A stretch of 64,000 nt of DNA from Sandaracinobacteroides sp039808025 (GTDB lineage Bacteria; Pseudomonadota; Alphaproteobacteria; Sphingomonadales; Sphingomonadaceae), in contig JBDHSK010000001.1 in the NCBI GenBank assembly GCA_039808025.1, positions 310,001 through 374,000 on the forward strand, written 5' to 3'. Both the position numbers and the translations under genes were made by a program. The notes under the pieces were generated by a model. The model had not been told where the DNA came from. It was given only the letters and a program-made list of their open reading frames with translations, and ran no database searches. Shown here in pieces: positions 1-7,777 of the stretch; the stretch's first letter is position 1; every line of letters begins with the position of its first letter.

Positions 1-1984
1 ACATCATGAACACCCGTGCGATCAGCGAATCCACACCATGGGCCTTGCCGCTGCGTTCATCCCACGGCTTCAGTCCCACGAATGTCAGGGCCGAGGTCTG
101 GCCCTGTCCGAAAAAATTGAACCCCAGCGCCGACACCACATTCGCCACTTCCGGCTGCTTCTGCAAAAAGGCCTCAACCTGCTTCACAGCCGCCTGGGTG
201 CGTTGCATGGTAGATCCCGGGGCCCCTTCATAGTTCACCATGAAGGTTCCCTGGTCCTCCGAGGGCAGAAATCCGCCGGGCAGCCGCACGAACAGCAGGG
301 CCGTCACTGCCAGCAGTGCCAGAAACACCGCCAGCCACCTGAGAGGTGCCGGCAGCATCCGGCCAACCTGCCCGGTGTAGGTATCCGTCGTCCGGCGGAA
401 CATCCGGTTGAACCAGCCAAAAAACCGGCCCAGCGGCCCATTTCCATAAGTATTGGCAGAGCCACCAGTCTGGTCTGACACCGGATGCGCCCGCAGCAAC
501 GAGCCGCACAGGGCCGGTGTCAAGGTCAGCGCCAGCAATGCCGAAAACAGGATCGACACCGCCAGTGTCACCGAGAACTGCCGATAAATCCCCCCCGTAG
601 ACCCCGGGAAGAACGCCATCGGGATGAACACCGCAGTCAGAACCAGGGTGATGCCGATGATGGCGCCACGAATCTGGCCCATCGCCTTGATGGTGGCCGG
701 CACTGGCGCCAGCCCCTCCTCGGCCATGATCCGCTCGACATTTTCAACAACGACAATGGCGTCATCCACAAGGATGCCGATCGCCACCACCATGCCGAAC
801 ATCGACAGCGTGTTGATGGAAAAGCCGAAAAGCCACAGGCCAAGACAAGCACCAAGCAGGGCGATCGGAACCACCAAAGCCGGTATCAAGGTGGCCCGCC
901 AGTTCTGCAGGAACACGAACATCACCAGGAACACCAGCACCATCGCTTCGATCAGGGTCTGCGCCACATTCTTGATCGATGCATTGATGAACGGCGTGGT
1001 GTCATAGGGAATCACCCACTCGTAATCCGCCGGAAAACTCGATTCCAGTTGCGCCATGCGCTCACGAATGGCGTTGGCAGTGCCAACGGCATTGGCGCCC
1101 GAGGCCAGCTGCACACCCATCGCCGCCACCGTTACGCCGTTCAGAGTGGTCAGCGATCCATAGCTGTCGGCCCCAAGCTCTACGCGCGCCACATCGCCCA
1201 GTCGCACGGTCGAACCATCCGGGTCGGCGCGGACGATGATGTTGCGGAACTGCTCGGGGTCGGAAAAGCGGTTCTGGGTAATGATCTTGGCTGCAAACTC
1301 CCCGCCATTGCCCAGCGGCTGCTCGCCAATGCCGCCGCCGGCTGTCTGGCTGTTTTGTTCCTGCACCGCCGCCAGCGCTTCCGAAGGCGACAGCCCGAAC
1401 CCGGCCAGCCGCTCGGGGTCAAGCCAGATGCGCATGGCATATTGCGAACCAAACAGCCTGACATCGCCAACGCCATTCACCCGCCGAAGTTCATTGACGA
1501 TGTTGTTGGCAGCGTAATTACCAAGAGCCAGAGGGTCAGCCTGACCTGATTTCGACTTCAGGGCCACGATCATCACGAAATTGGCACTGTTATCGGTTAC
1601 CTGCACCCCCAGGCGTCGCACTTCTTCGGGCAGTCGCGGCTCGGCACGGTTCAGACGGTCCTGCACCTGGGTGCGCGCCACATTGAGATCGGTTCCCGAA
1701 CGAAACGTCAGACTGATCTGGGCAGTGCCGTTGCTGCGACTGGTCGACGCCATCGACTGGAAATTGTCGATCCCGTTCATCTCACGCTCGATCACCGAAG
1801 TGACGTTGCGGTCCATGGTTTCGGCATCCGCGCCATTATATGAAACCGAAAGGTTCAGGGTGGGCGGCGCTACCGAGGGATATTGCTCGATCGGCAGGTT
1901 GCTCAGGGCAATGGTACCGGCAAGCGCCACGAACAGGGCAATGACCCAGGCGAAAACCGGGTGCTCGACAAAAAAGCGGTTCAT
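1..1984 (-). CDS. RND multidrug efflux permease (AcrB/MexB type), 3' end outside window
   Basis: Inner-membrane proton-driven drug exporter of the HAE1/AcrB family. The visible part is the first 661 codons and begins MNRFFVEHPVFAWVIAL, the family's usual start. It has an N-terminal transmembrane segment, the first porter domain, and the TM4 stretch GILVDDAIVVVENVE, in which the two proton-relay aspartates fall at residues 407 and 408, the same numbers as in E. coli AcrB. The start ATG is four bases after the stop of the adaptor gene, so the two form one operon. Roughly 380 residues should lie left of the window, possibly followed by a TolC-like gene. Substrate cannot be read from sequence. 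Family call is firm. Confidence 0.95.
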   Translation of the reverse strand, partial: MNRFFVEHPVFAWVIALFVALAGTIALSNLPIEQYPSVAPPTLNLSVSYNGADAETMDRNVTSVIEREMNGIDNFQSMASTSRSNGTAQISLTFRSGTDLNVARTQVQDRLNRAEPRLPEEVRRLGVQVTDNSANFVMIVALKSKSGQADPLALGNYAANNIVNELRRVNGVGDVRLFGSQYAMRIWLDPERLAGFGLSPSEALAAVQEQNSQTAGGGIGEQPLGNGGEFAAKIITQNRFSDPEQFRNIIVRADPDGSTVRLGDVARVELGADSYGSLTTLNGVTVAAMGVQLASGANAVGTANAIRERMAQLESSFPADYEWVIPYDTTPFINASIKNVAQTLIEAMVLVFLVMFVFLQNWRATLIPALVVPIALLGACLGLWLFGFSINTLSMFGMVVAIGILVDDAIVVVENVERIMAEEGLAPVPATIKAMGQIRGAIIGITLVLTAVFIPMAFFPGSTGGIYRQFSVTLAVSILFSALLALTLTPALCGSLLRAHPVSDQTGGSANTYGNGPLGRFFGWFNRMFRRTTDTYTGQVGRMLPAPLRWLAVFLALLAVTALLFVRLPGGFLPSEDQGTFMVNYEGAPGSTMQRTQAAVKQVEAFLQKQPEVANVVSALGFNFFGQGQTSALTFVGLKPWDERSGKAHGVDSLIARVFMM

Positions 1985-1988
1985 TGCG

Positions 1989-3167
1989 TCAGCCTGCCTT
2001 TGCAGCCGCCGGCGCGTTGGCAGGCTGCTCGCCCTTTATCTGCACCGGCATCCCCGGCTGCAGCTTCTGCCAGCCCTCCACGATCAGCCGCTCGCCCGCA
2101 CGCAGTCCGCCAAGCACGATCCAGCGGTCCCCGCTCATGTTACCAAGGCGCACTGGGCGCATGACCGCCTTGCCATCCGTACTCACTGTGAACACCGAGG
2201 CACTGCCATTGCCAATCTGCACCGAGCGCTGGGGTATGGCGATACCATCAGAGATCCGGCCAGCCTCCACCCGCACCCGCACGAACTGGCCGGGCAACAG
2301 CATGCGGTGCGGATTGGGAAACACCGCCCGCAGGGTCTGGCTACCGGTAGACGGGTCAACCGACTGGTCGGCAAAATCGAGGTGGCCAACCAGCCCATAT
2401 TGCTCGCCGTCCTCGGTAATCAGCCGCACATCCACCCGGCCCAGTTCTGACGGCAGCTGAAGCTGGCCACTGCGCGCCTGACGCAGCATCGCCATCAATG
2501 CCGCTGACGACTGGGTGAATACCGCATATACCGGGTTCATCTGATCAACCCGTGTCATCAGGGTTGCCGAACCGCCCGAAACCAGCGCCCCTTCCGTCAC
2601 TTCGGCACGACCGACCCTTCCGGCAATCGGCGCCCGAACGGTGGTGTACGACAGCTGCAATTCCGCCCGAGACAAGCTGGCGCGCGCATCGGCAACGCTG
2701 GCCTCCGCCTGCCGCAACGTCGACAGCGCCGCATCATATTCCTGCCCGGAAACGGCCCGCTCCGCCACCAGCGGCTGATAGCGGCTGACCACGGCCTGTG
2801 CGTTCACACGGGCTGCTTCCGCGCGGTGGAGGGCGGCCCGCGCCTGCGCCACCTGCGCGCGGTTGTCACGCGGGTCGATCTGAAACAGCGGCGTGCCAGC
2901 CGCCACGTCGGTTCCCTCATGGTACAGACGCCGCTCGACAATGCCATCCGTCCGGGCACGCACCTCGGCGGTTCGCACTGCCGCGATCCGGCCCGGCAAC
3001 TCGATCAGGTTGGGAAGCGGGCGCGCTGTCACGGTTTCCACCTCGACAACTGCCGGGGGCATCGTTTGTGACTGTGGCGCCTGGCTGCAGGCAGCAAGCA
3101 GCACAGTCAGCACGGAAATGGCCCCTGGCAAGGGCCTGCGGCTCAGAGTCGGCACGTCGGGCTCCAT
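1989..3167 (-). CDS. RND efflux periplasmic adaptor, lipoprotein (AcrA/MexA type)
   Basis: Membrane fusion protein that links the RND permease to an outer-membrane channel. The 392-residue product has a signal sequence ending in a lipobox LLAAC with the lipidated Cys at residue 27. It continues with a biotinyl-lipoyl-like strand region, an Ala-rich alpha-hairpin (about residues 95-165, rich in QARAALHRAEAARV-type heptads) and beta-barrel segments with the typical RVGRAEVTEGALV. It is transcribed ahead of the permease with a 4-base gap and divergently from the TetR gene 66 bases away, which probably controls it. Normal family length. Confidence 0.95.
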   Translation of the reverse strand: MEPDVPTLSRRPLPGAISVLTVLLAACSQAPQSQTMPPAVVEVETVTARPLPNLIELPGRIAAVRTAEVRARTDGIVERRLYHEGTDVAAGTPLFQIDPRDNRAQVAQARAALHRAEAARVNAQAVVSRYQPLVAERAVSGQEYDAALSTLRQAEASVADARASLSRAELQLSYTTVRAPIAGRVGRAEVTEGALVSGGSATLMTRVDQMNPVYAVFTQSSAALMAMLRQARSGQLQLPSELGRVDVRLITEDGEQYGLVGHLDFADQSVDPSTGSQTLRAVFPNPHRMLLPGQFVRVRVEAGRISDGIAIPQRSVQIGNGSASVFTVSTDGKAVMRPVRLGNMSGDRWIVLGGLRAGERLIVEGWQKLQPGMPVQIKGEQPANAPAAAKAG

Positions 3168-3197
3168 TCTTCAGAAGCAAGTCCTGTAGTTATTCGC

Positions 3198-3211
3198 TTG
3201 CAGAAATGCAA
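3198..3211. promoter_or_regulatory. Candidate TetR operator, perfect inverted repeat
   Basis: TTGCAGAAATGCAA has perfect 5-base arms (TTGCA/TGCAA) around a 4-base spacer. It lies in the 66-base gap between the divergent efflux operon and the TetR-family gene, where an autoregulated repressor site is expected. Binding is inferred from position and symmetry only. Confidence 0.45.
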
Positions 3212-3233
3212 CCTGTCAGCATGATTAGATCGC

Positions 3234-3908
3234 ATGACGACTCGCCCTCCCTCGCGCTCGCCTCTGCCCACCAAGCCCAAGGCTGGTCGCGCCCGTCGGC
3301 CGGTCGGACGCCCGCCCCGCCACGTGGCCGAGGCCATTGATACACAGCTTCTCGATGCTGCACGCGCATTGTTCTGCGACAAGGGAATTGCCGGCACCAC
3401 CATGGAGGAAATAGCCGATCATACCGGCATCGCCAAGCAGACTATCTATCGCCGTTATCCCGGCAAGGCCGCCCTCATCGACGCTGTCGTCGCTCGCGAC
3501 CTCGATCACATGACCACCCCCATATCCCTTGCCGGCGCCCCGGCGATCGAACGGCTACGGCTGACAACCCACCACCGCTTCCGCTTCTCGCTCGATACCA
3601 AGAACCTGCTGTTCGTGAACTTCCTGATGGCCGAGGCTGCCTTCTCGCCGGAACTGCGTCAGCGCTTCCGCGAGTGGAGCGTGCGAATCCACCGCCCGGT
3701 CATGGAACTAATCCGTGAAGCACAGAACGAACATGACCTGCGCCCCAGCGATCCCGCCACCACATCCCGGCTACTCGACGACCTGATGAACAGCCCGGCA
3801 CAGCGATTGCGTCTGGAACACCCCGATGCCTTCGACAACCTGACATCCGAACAGTGGTTCGACGCGCGCTGGCAGGCTTTCCTGATCCTCGAACGCCCCC
3901 AAAGGTGA
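3234..3908 (+). CDS. TetR/AcrR family transcriptional regulator
   Basis: One-component repressor, 224 residues. After a basic, Pro-rich N-terminal extension (about 30 residues) comes the TetR DNA-binding domain: LLDAARALFCDKGIAGTTM, then the helix-turn-helix ending in the hallmark GIAKQTIYRRYPGKAALI. The C-terminal half is the variable ligand-binding and dimerisation domain. It is divergent from the RND adaptor/permease pair with an inverted repeat between them, so local repression of the pump is the likely role. No good Shine-Dalgarno is seen before this ATG, so a slightly later start within the extension is possible. Confidence 0.9.
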   Translation: MTTRPPSRSPLPTKPKAGRARRPVGRPPRHVAEAIDTQLLDAARALFCDKGIAGTTMEEIADHTGIAKQTIYRRYPGKAALIDAVVARDLDHMTTPISLAGAPAIERLRLTTHHRFRFSLDTKNLLFVNFLMAEAAFSPELRQRFREWSVRIHRPVMELIREAQNEHDLRPSDPATTSRLLDDLMNSPAQRLRLEHPDAFDNLTSEQWFDARWQAFLILERPQR

Positions 3909-3941
3909 ATGCCCGGGGTCAGGCCGCGGAAAGCTCTGCCT

Positions 3942-5243
3942 TCAATACCCCAGTTCAGCAGGCGCGATCTGCAACGTATCCAGCAGTGCCTGATGGGCCG
4001 CATGGCACTGCGCCCATACATCCGGGTGCCCAAGGTCAGAGGCGGCAATCCGTTCCGGCCACCACTGTACGACCAGCCGCTCCAGCCGGTCGATGGCCGC
4101 CTCATCCAGCACGAACCGCCGGTCAACGGCTGCCAGTGCCGCCTCAGACAGCGCCACCCGCAGCCGCAGACAGGCAGGCCCGCCACCATTCTTCATCGAT
4201 TCGCGCAGATCGAGCACTTCCAGCCGATTGATCGGATTATCGCCCGACTGCTGCACCCGTTGCAGCCACCCCCACACCCCCGGCGTCTCCTGCACTTCGG
4301 CGGGAAGTACCAGCATCATCCCGGTGTCGCCAGGCAGTGTCACCAGCGTGGCATTGAACAGATACGACTGCACCGCCGCCGCCAACGGGATCTCTTCACG
4401 CGGCGCCTCAACCAGCACCAGCCCGGGAACGCTTTCCTCCAGTTGTGCCAGCAGATGATCGCGCTCGGCAAAGGCATCCGCATGGGCGAACAACACCCGG
4501 CCATTGGCCACTGCCACCACATCATTGTGGAATGCGCCAGCCTGAATGGCACCATCTGACTGGGCGGCAAACAACGCCGTCATCACCCCGTGGCGACGCG
4601 CCACCGCCCGCGATGCCTCCAGATGCTGTCTGGCCGGAAACGCCCCACCCTGGCGTTCCCCATACACAAAGACTTCAACACCCGCCGCCTCGTGCGAAGG
4701 CGCAAAGCGCATGTGGTTGGCAGCACCCTCATCGCCAAAGGCCGGCGGCACCGGCCCATGCACCCTGAAATGGCGCCCATCGGCAAAAGCCAGACGCAAC
4801 TGCGCCAGCGTCTGCGGCCATTCCTGCGCCCGGTGCGGCATGGTGACAAGATTGGCAACCGTCAGATGGGTCAGGCCATCGCGGGTATCGGCAGCCGGGC
4901 TGACGGTCGCGGCATTGGCAGTCCACATGGCGCTCGCCGACGTCGCCACCGCCAGCAGCCGCGGGTCGGTGCTGGCCGCTGCTCCCAGAACGTCCGCCTC
5001 TTCCCCGGCAAAGCCGAGGTCCCGCAAATAGGTTGCATTGGGCCGCCGGTGCGGCAGCAGCAGGCCCTGCGGCACGCCCAGCGACACCATCAGCCGCATG
5101 CGCGCCAGCCCCTGCAATGCGGCCCGGCGCGGAGCACTGTCGCCACCGGCATTGCCGGTCGCCGCCAGATTGCCAAGGCTCAGCCCGGCGTAGTTATGGC
5201 TGGGGCCAACCAGCCCGTCGAGGTTCAGCTCAGGCATCGCCAA
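3942..5243 (-). CDS. astB: N-succinylarginine dihydrolase
   Basis: Second step of the arginine succinyltransferase (AST) pathway: N2-succinylarginine to N2-succinylornithine, CO2 and two NH3. The 433-residue protein has the family N-terminus ELNLDGLVGPSHNYAGLSLGN. It also has candidate catalytic residues of the amidinotransferase-fold triad: Glu172 in GDEGAANH, His239 in GAFHNDVV and Cys358 in NGGGPACLR, close to the E. coli positions 174, 248 and 365. It is the last gene of astA-astD-astB and overlaps the end of astD by 14 bases. Met3 is an alternative start. The gene ends tail-to-tail with the TetR gene. Confidence 0.95.
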   Translation of the reverse strand: MAMPELNLDGLVGPSHNYAGLSLGNLAATGNAGGDSAPRRAALQGLARMRLMVSLGVPQGLLLPHRRPNATYLRDLGFAGEEADVLGAAASTDPRLLAVATSASAMWTANAATVSPAADTRDGLTHLTVANLVTMPHRAQEWPQTLAQLRLAFADGRHFRVHGPVPPAFGDEGAANHMRFAPSHEAAGVEVFVYGERQGGAFPARQHLEASRAVARRHGVMTALFAAQSDGAIQAGAFHNDVVAVANGRVLFAHADAFAERDHLLAQLEESVPGLVLVEAPREEIPLAAAVQSYLFNATLVTLPGDTGMMLVLPAEVQETPGVWGWLQRVQQSGDNPINRLEVLDLRESMKNGGGPACLRLRVALSEAALAAVDRRFVLDEAAIDRLERLVVQWWPERIAASDLGHPDVWAQCHAAHQALLDTLQIAPAELGY

Positions 5244-6669
5244 CCCCCGTCGGCATGTTCAGAAACGGAGTCGCCGCTTCCACCGATGCCACCGGCCATG
5301 CGCAATAATCGGCGGCATAATAGGCCGAGGGCCGATGATTGCCCGAACGCCCAATTCCGCCGAAAGGCGCGCTCGACGACGCGCCGTTGGTCGGCCGGTT
5401 CCAGTTCACCACGCCGGCACGGCTCGCCGCCCAGAAGCGATCGTACAGGGCCCGGTCACCCCCCAGCAACGCCGCCGAAAGTCCGAACCGGGTGTTGTTG
5501 GCAGCGGCAATCGCCACCATGAAATCAGGCGCCCGCCACACCTGCAACAAGGGCCCGAATACCTCCTCGTCCATAATCTGCTGCCCGGTCACATCGATGA
5601 TCCCCGGCTTCAGAAACGGCAGTCCCGGCTGCGTGCGGGCCAGTTCACGGATCACCCGCCCGCCCATGCGCGCGGCACCTGCCAGCACATAGTCGGCGGC
5701 GCGATTGTCAATCAATGTCCCCATGAACGGCTGCGGGTCGGCAAACGGCTGGTCGATGCGCAAGCGGTCAGTCAGAGCCACCACGGCCTCCAGCAACGGT
5801 CCTTCGCGTCCTGACTGCACGATCAGCCGCCGGGCGCAGGTGCAGCGCTGCCCCGCCGACAGAAACGCCGACTGCACGATGATGCGCGCCGCCGCCTCGA
5901 TGTCTGAATCAGCCAGGTCCCACACTACCAGCGGGTTGTTGCCGCCCATTTCCAGCGCCAGGATACGGCTCGGCGTGGCCGCCATCTGCAGCGCCAGCGA
6001 TTCCCCCCCGGCGGCCGATCCCGTGAACAGCAGGCCATCGATATCCGCAGCAGCCAGCGCTTCACCGGTCGATCGGCCGCCCTGCACCACCTGCAACACC
6101 TTCTCAGGCAGCCCGGCCTTGTGCCACAAGCCTGCCATGAAGGCACCGGTCGCCGGTGTGTGTTCGGATGGTTTGAACACCACCACATTCCCGGCAATCA
6201 GCGCCGGCACGATATGGCCGTTGGGCAGGTGGGCCGGGAAATTATAGGGTCCCAGCACCGCCAGCACCCCATGGGGTTTGTGGCGCACCGCCTGCATCGC
6301 ACCGGCAGGGTCCACCTTCAATGGCCCGCTACGCGCACCGGTGCGCTCGGCATGTGCCGTGATCGAAATCTCCACCTTGGCAGCAACACTCGCCACTTCG
6401 GTTCGCGCCTCCCACAGCGGCTTTCCGGTCTCCTCGGCTATCAGCCTGGCGAACGCTTCCGTTTCCTCCTGCACCAGGTCACGATACCGCCTGACGATGG
6501 CGATACGCTCGTCAAGCGGGGTCATCGCCCAGTGGTGGCGCACACCATGGGCGCGTTCTACCGCTGCCGTCACGGCCTCGGGCCCCGCTGTAACGCCTTC
6601 CCATAACAGGCTGCCGTCATAGGGCCTGAAACTCTGCAATGGTTCAGGATCGCCCTCAGAAATGGACAT
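5230..6669 (-). CDS. astD: N-succinylglutamate 5-semialdehyde dehydrogenase
   Basis: NAD-dependent oxidation of succinylglutamate semialdehyde to succinylglutamate, the fourth AST step. The 479-residue aldehyde dehydrogenase shows the expected landmarks: Asn143 in PYNFPAHLPNGH, Glu240 in LEMGGNNP and the nucleophilic Cys276 in SAGQRCTCAR. The short N-terminus and the text around these motifs match AstD rather than general ALDHs. The start overlaps the end of astA by 14 bases and the end overlaps astB, so the three genes are translationally coupled. Confidence 0.93.
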   Translation of the reverse strand: MSISEGDPEPLQSFRPYDGSLLWEGVTAGPEAVTAAVERAHGVRHHWAMTPLDERIAIVRRYRDLVQEETEAFARLIAEETGKPLWEARTEVASVAAKVEISITAHAERTGARSGPLKVDPAGAMQAVRHKPHGVLAVLGPYNFPAHLPNGHIVPALIAGNVVVFKPSEHTPATGAFMAGLWHKAGLPEKVLQVVQGGRSTGEALAAADIDGLLFTGSAAGGESLALQMAATPSRILALEMGGNNPLVVWDLADSDIEAAARIIVQSAFLSAGQRCTCARRLIVQSGREGPLLEAVVALTDRLRIDQPFADPQPFMGTLIDNRAADYVLAGAARMGGRVIRELARTQPGLPFLKPGIIDVTGQQIMDEEVFGPLLQVWRAPDFMVAIAAANNTRFGLSAALLGGDRALYDRFWAASRAGVVNWNRPTNGASSSAPFGGIGRSGNHRPSAYYAADYCAWPVASVEAATPFLNMPTGVGDA

Positions 6670-7669
6670 GCAAAATCTCCTCGCCCTCAGCGAACGGGCC
6701 CTGCCCCACGATCACCCCCCGGTCGCTCTGACGCAGCGACAACACGGCAGCGCGGAAATCTGCCAGCCGTCCAGCAGCCATCAGCCTTGGCTCAGCGCCT
6801 GCCCCAAAACCCGCCACCCTGTCGTGCACGGCCTCCCGCAGGGTGCGGATATCGCTGGTCTTCACGTCCATCGTCGGGCCGCCATCGAAGATATCGACAT
6901 AACCATTGTGCTGGAACCCTTCGGCCACCAGCATCCGCTGGGCCGCGACGCCATCGACATGCACTTCGCCCAGAACCGCCTGCGCCGCCTCGGGCAGCAG
7001 GTCGACATAGACCGGGTATTTCGGCATCAGGTCGGCAATGAACTGGTTGCCGTGGGTCGAATTGAAGGCGTCGGCCTCCTGAAAGCTCATGCCGAAAAAG
7101 CGCCCGGCCAGACCATCCCAGAAATGGGATCCGCCATCGGCCTCGATGCGGCCGCGCAACTCGGCCAGCACCCGGTCGGCAAAACGCTGGCGATGCAGGG
7201 CAATGAACAGATAGCGGCTGCGCGCCAGCATCCGCCCCAAGCCGCCGGTGCGCAGGTCAGGCTCAAGGAACAGGCCACCCACCTCGCTCGCCCCGTCGAA
7301 ATCATTCACCAGGTGCAGAACCCTGGTACGAAACGTCCGCCCCAGTTCTTCCGAATGCATCGACAGCTGTGTCAGCTTGTAGGAATAGAAAGGCCAGTTT
7401 ACCCCGACCCGCGAAAAAATGGCAGCGGTGCCGCCAACGCGCCCGGTCGGCCGATGTTCCAGCATCAGCAGATAGAGCTCATTCTCCGGCGCGTCGATAC
7501 TTGCGGCAAAGCTGCGCTCCGACCATGAAAGCCGCGCCGCCAGCGCCTCGCGATCGTCGGGCAGGTTGGTGAACCCCCCGCCGGTCTTGGCCGCCAGACG
7601 CTGCATGGCAGCGAGATCGTCGGGCCTTGCTGCCCGCACCTGCCACTCCGAAAGGACCACGTTGTTCAT
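6656..7669 (-). CDS. astA: Arginine N-succinyltransferase
   Basis: First AST step: transfers succinyl from succinyl-CoA to the alpha-amino group of arginine. The product is 337 residues, close to the family's 340-345. It carries the family stretches GGFTNLPDD, VGVNWPFYSYKLT and LEPDLRTGGLGRMLARSRYLF, the last resembling a GNAT-type acyl-CoA loop. It is the promoter-proximal gene of the astADB run, with a 108-base divergent gap to the propeller-amidohydrolase gene. The succinylornithine transaminase (astC) and succinylglutamate desuccinylase (astE) are not in this window. Confidence 0.94.
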   Translation of the reverse strand: MNNVVLSEWQVRAARPDDLAAMQRLAAKTGGGFTNLPDDREALAARLSWSERSFAASIDAPENELYLLMLEHRPTGRVGGTAAIFSRVGVNWPFYSYKLTQLSMHSEELGRTFRTRVLHLVNDFDGASEVGGLFLEPDLRTGGLGRMLARSRYLFIALHRQRFADRVLAELRGRIEADGGSHFWDGLAGRFFGMSFQEADAFNSTHGNQFIADLMPKYPVYVDLLPEAAQAVLGEVHVDGVAAQRMLVAEGFQHNGYVDIFDGGPTMDVKTSDIRTLREAVHDRVAGFGAGAEPRLMAAGRLADFRAAVLSLRQSDRGVIVGQGPFAEGEEILHVHF

Positions 7670-7777
7670 GCGACGAGCAGTCTAGAGACAGTGCGAACAG
7701 ATTGCACCCCCTCTTGAAGCATCTGCACCCGCCGACCTAAGGATGTTTCAAACCGGCGCTATCGGAAAGGCTCCCCA

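Noticed and set aside
485..1549. Long plus-strand open frame (354 codons) over the RND gene
   Set aside because: It is antisense to a clear AcrB-type protein, is rich in His/Arg/Gln as expected from a GC-rich shadow frame and has no family motif.
7691..7707. ArgR-like or other operator in the astA upstream gap (GTGCGAACAGATTGCAC)
   Set aside because: Only the outer four bases are symmetric, which is expected by chance at this composition.
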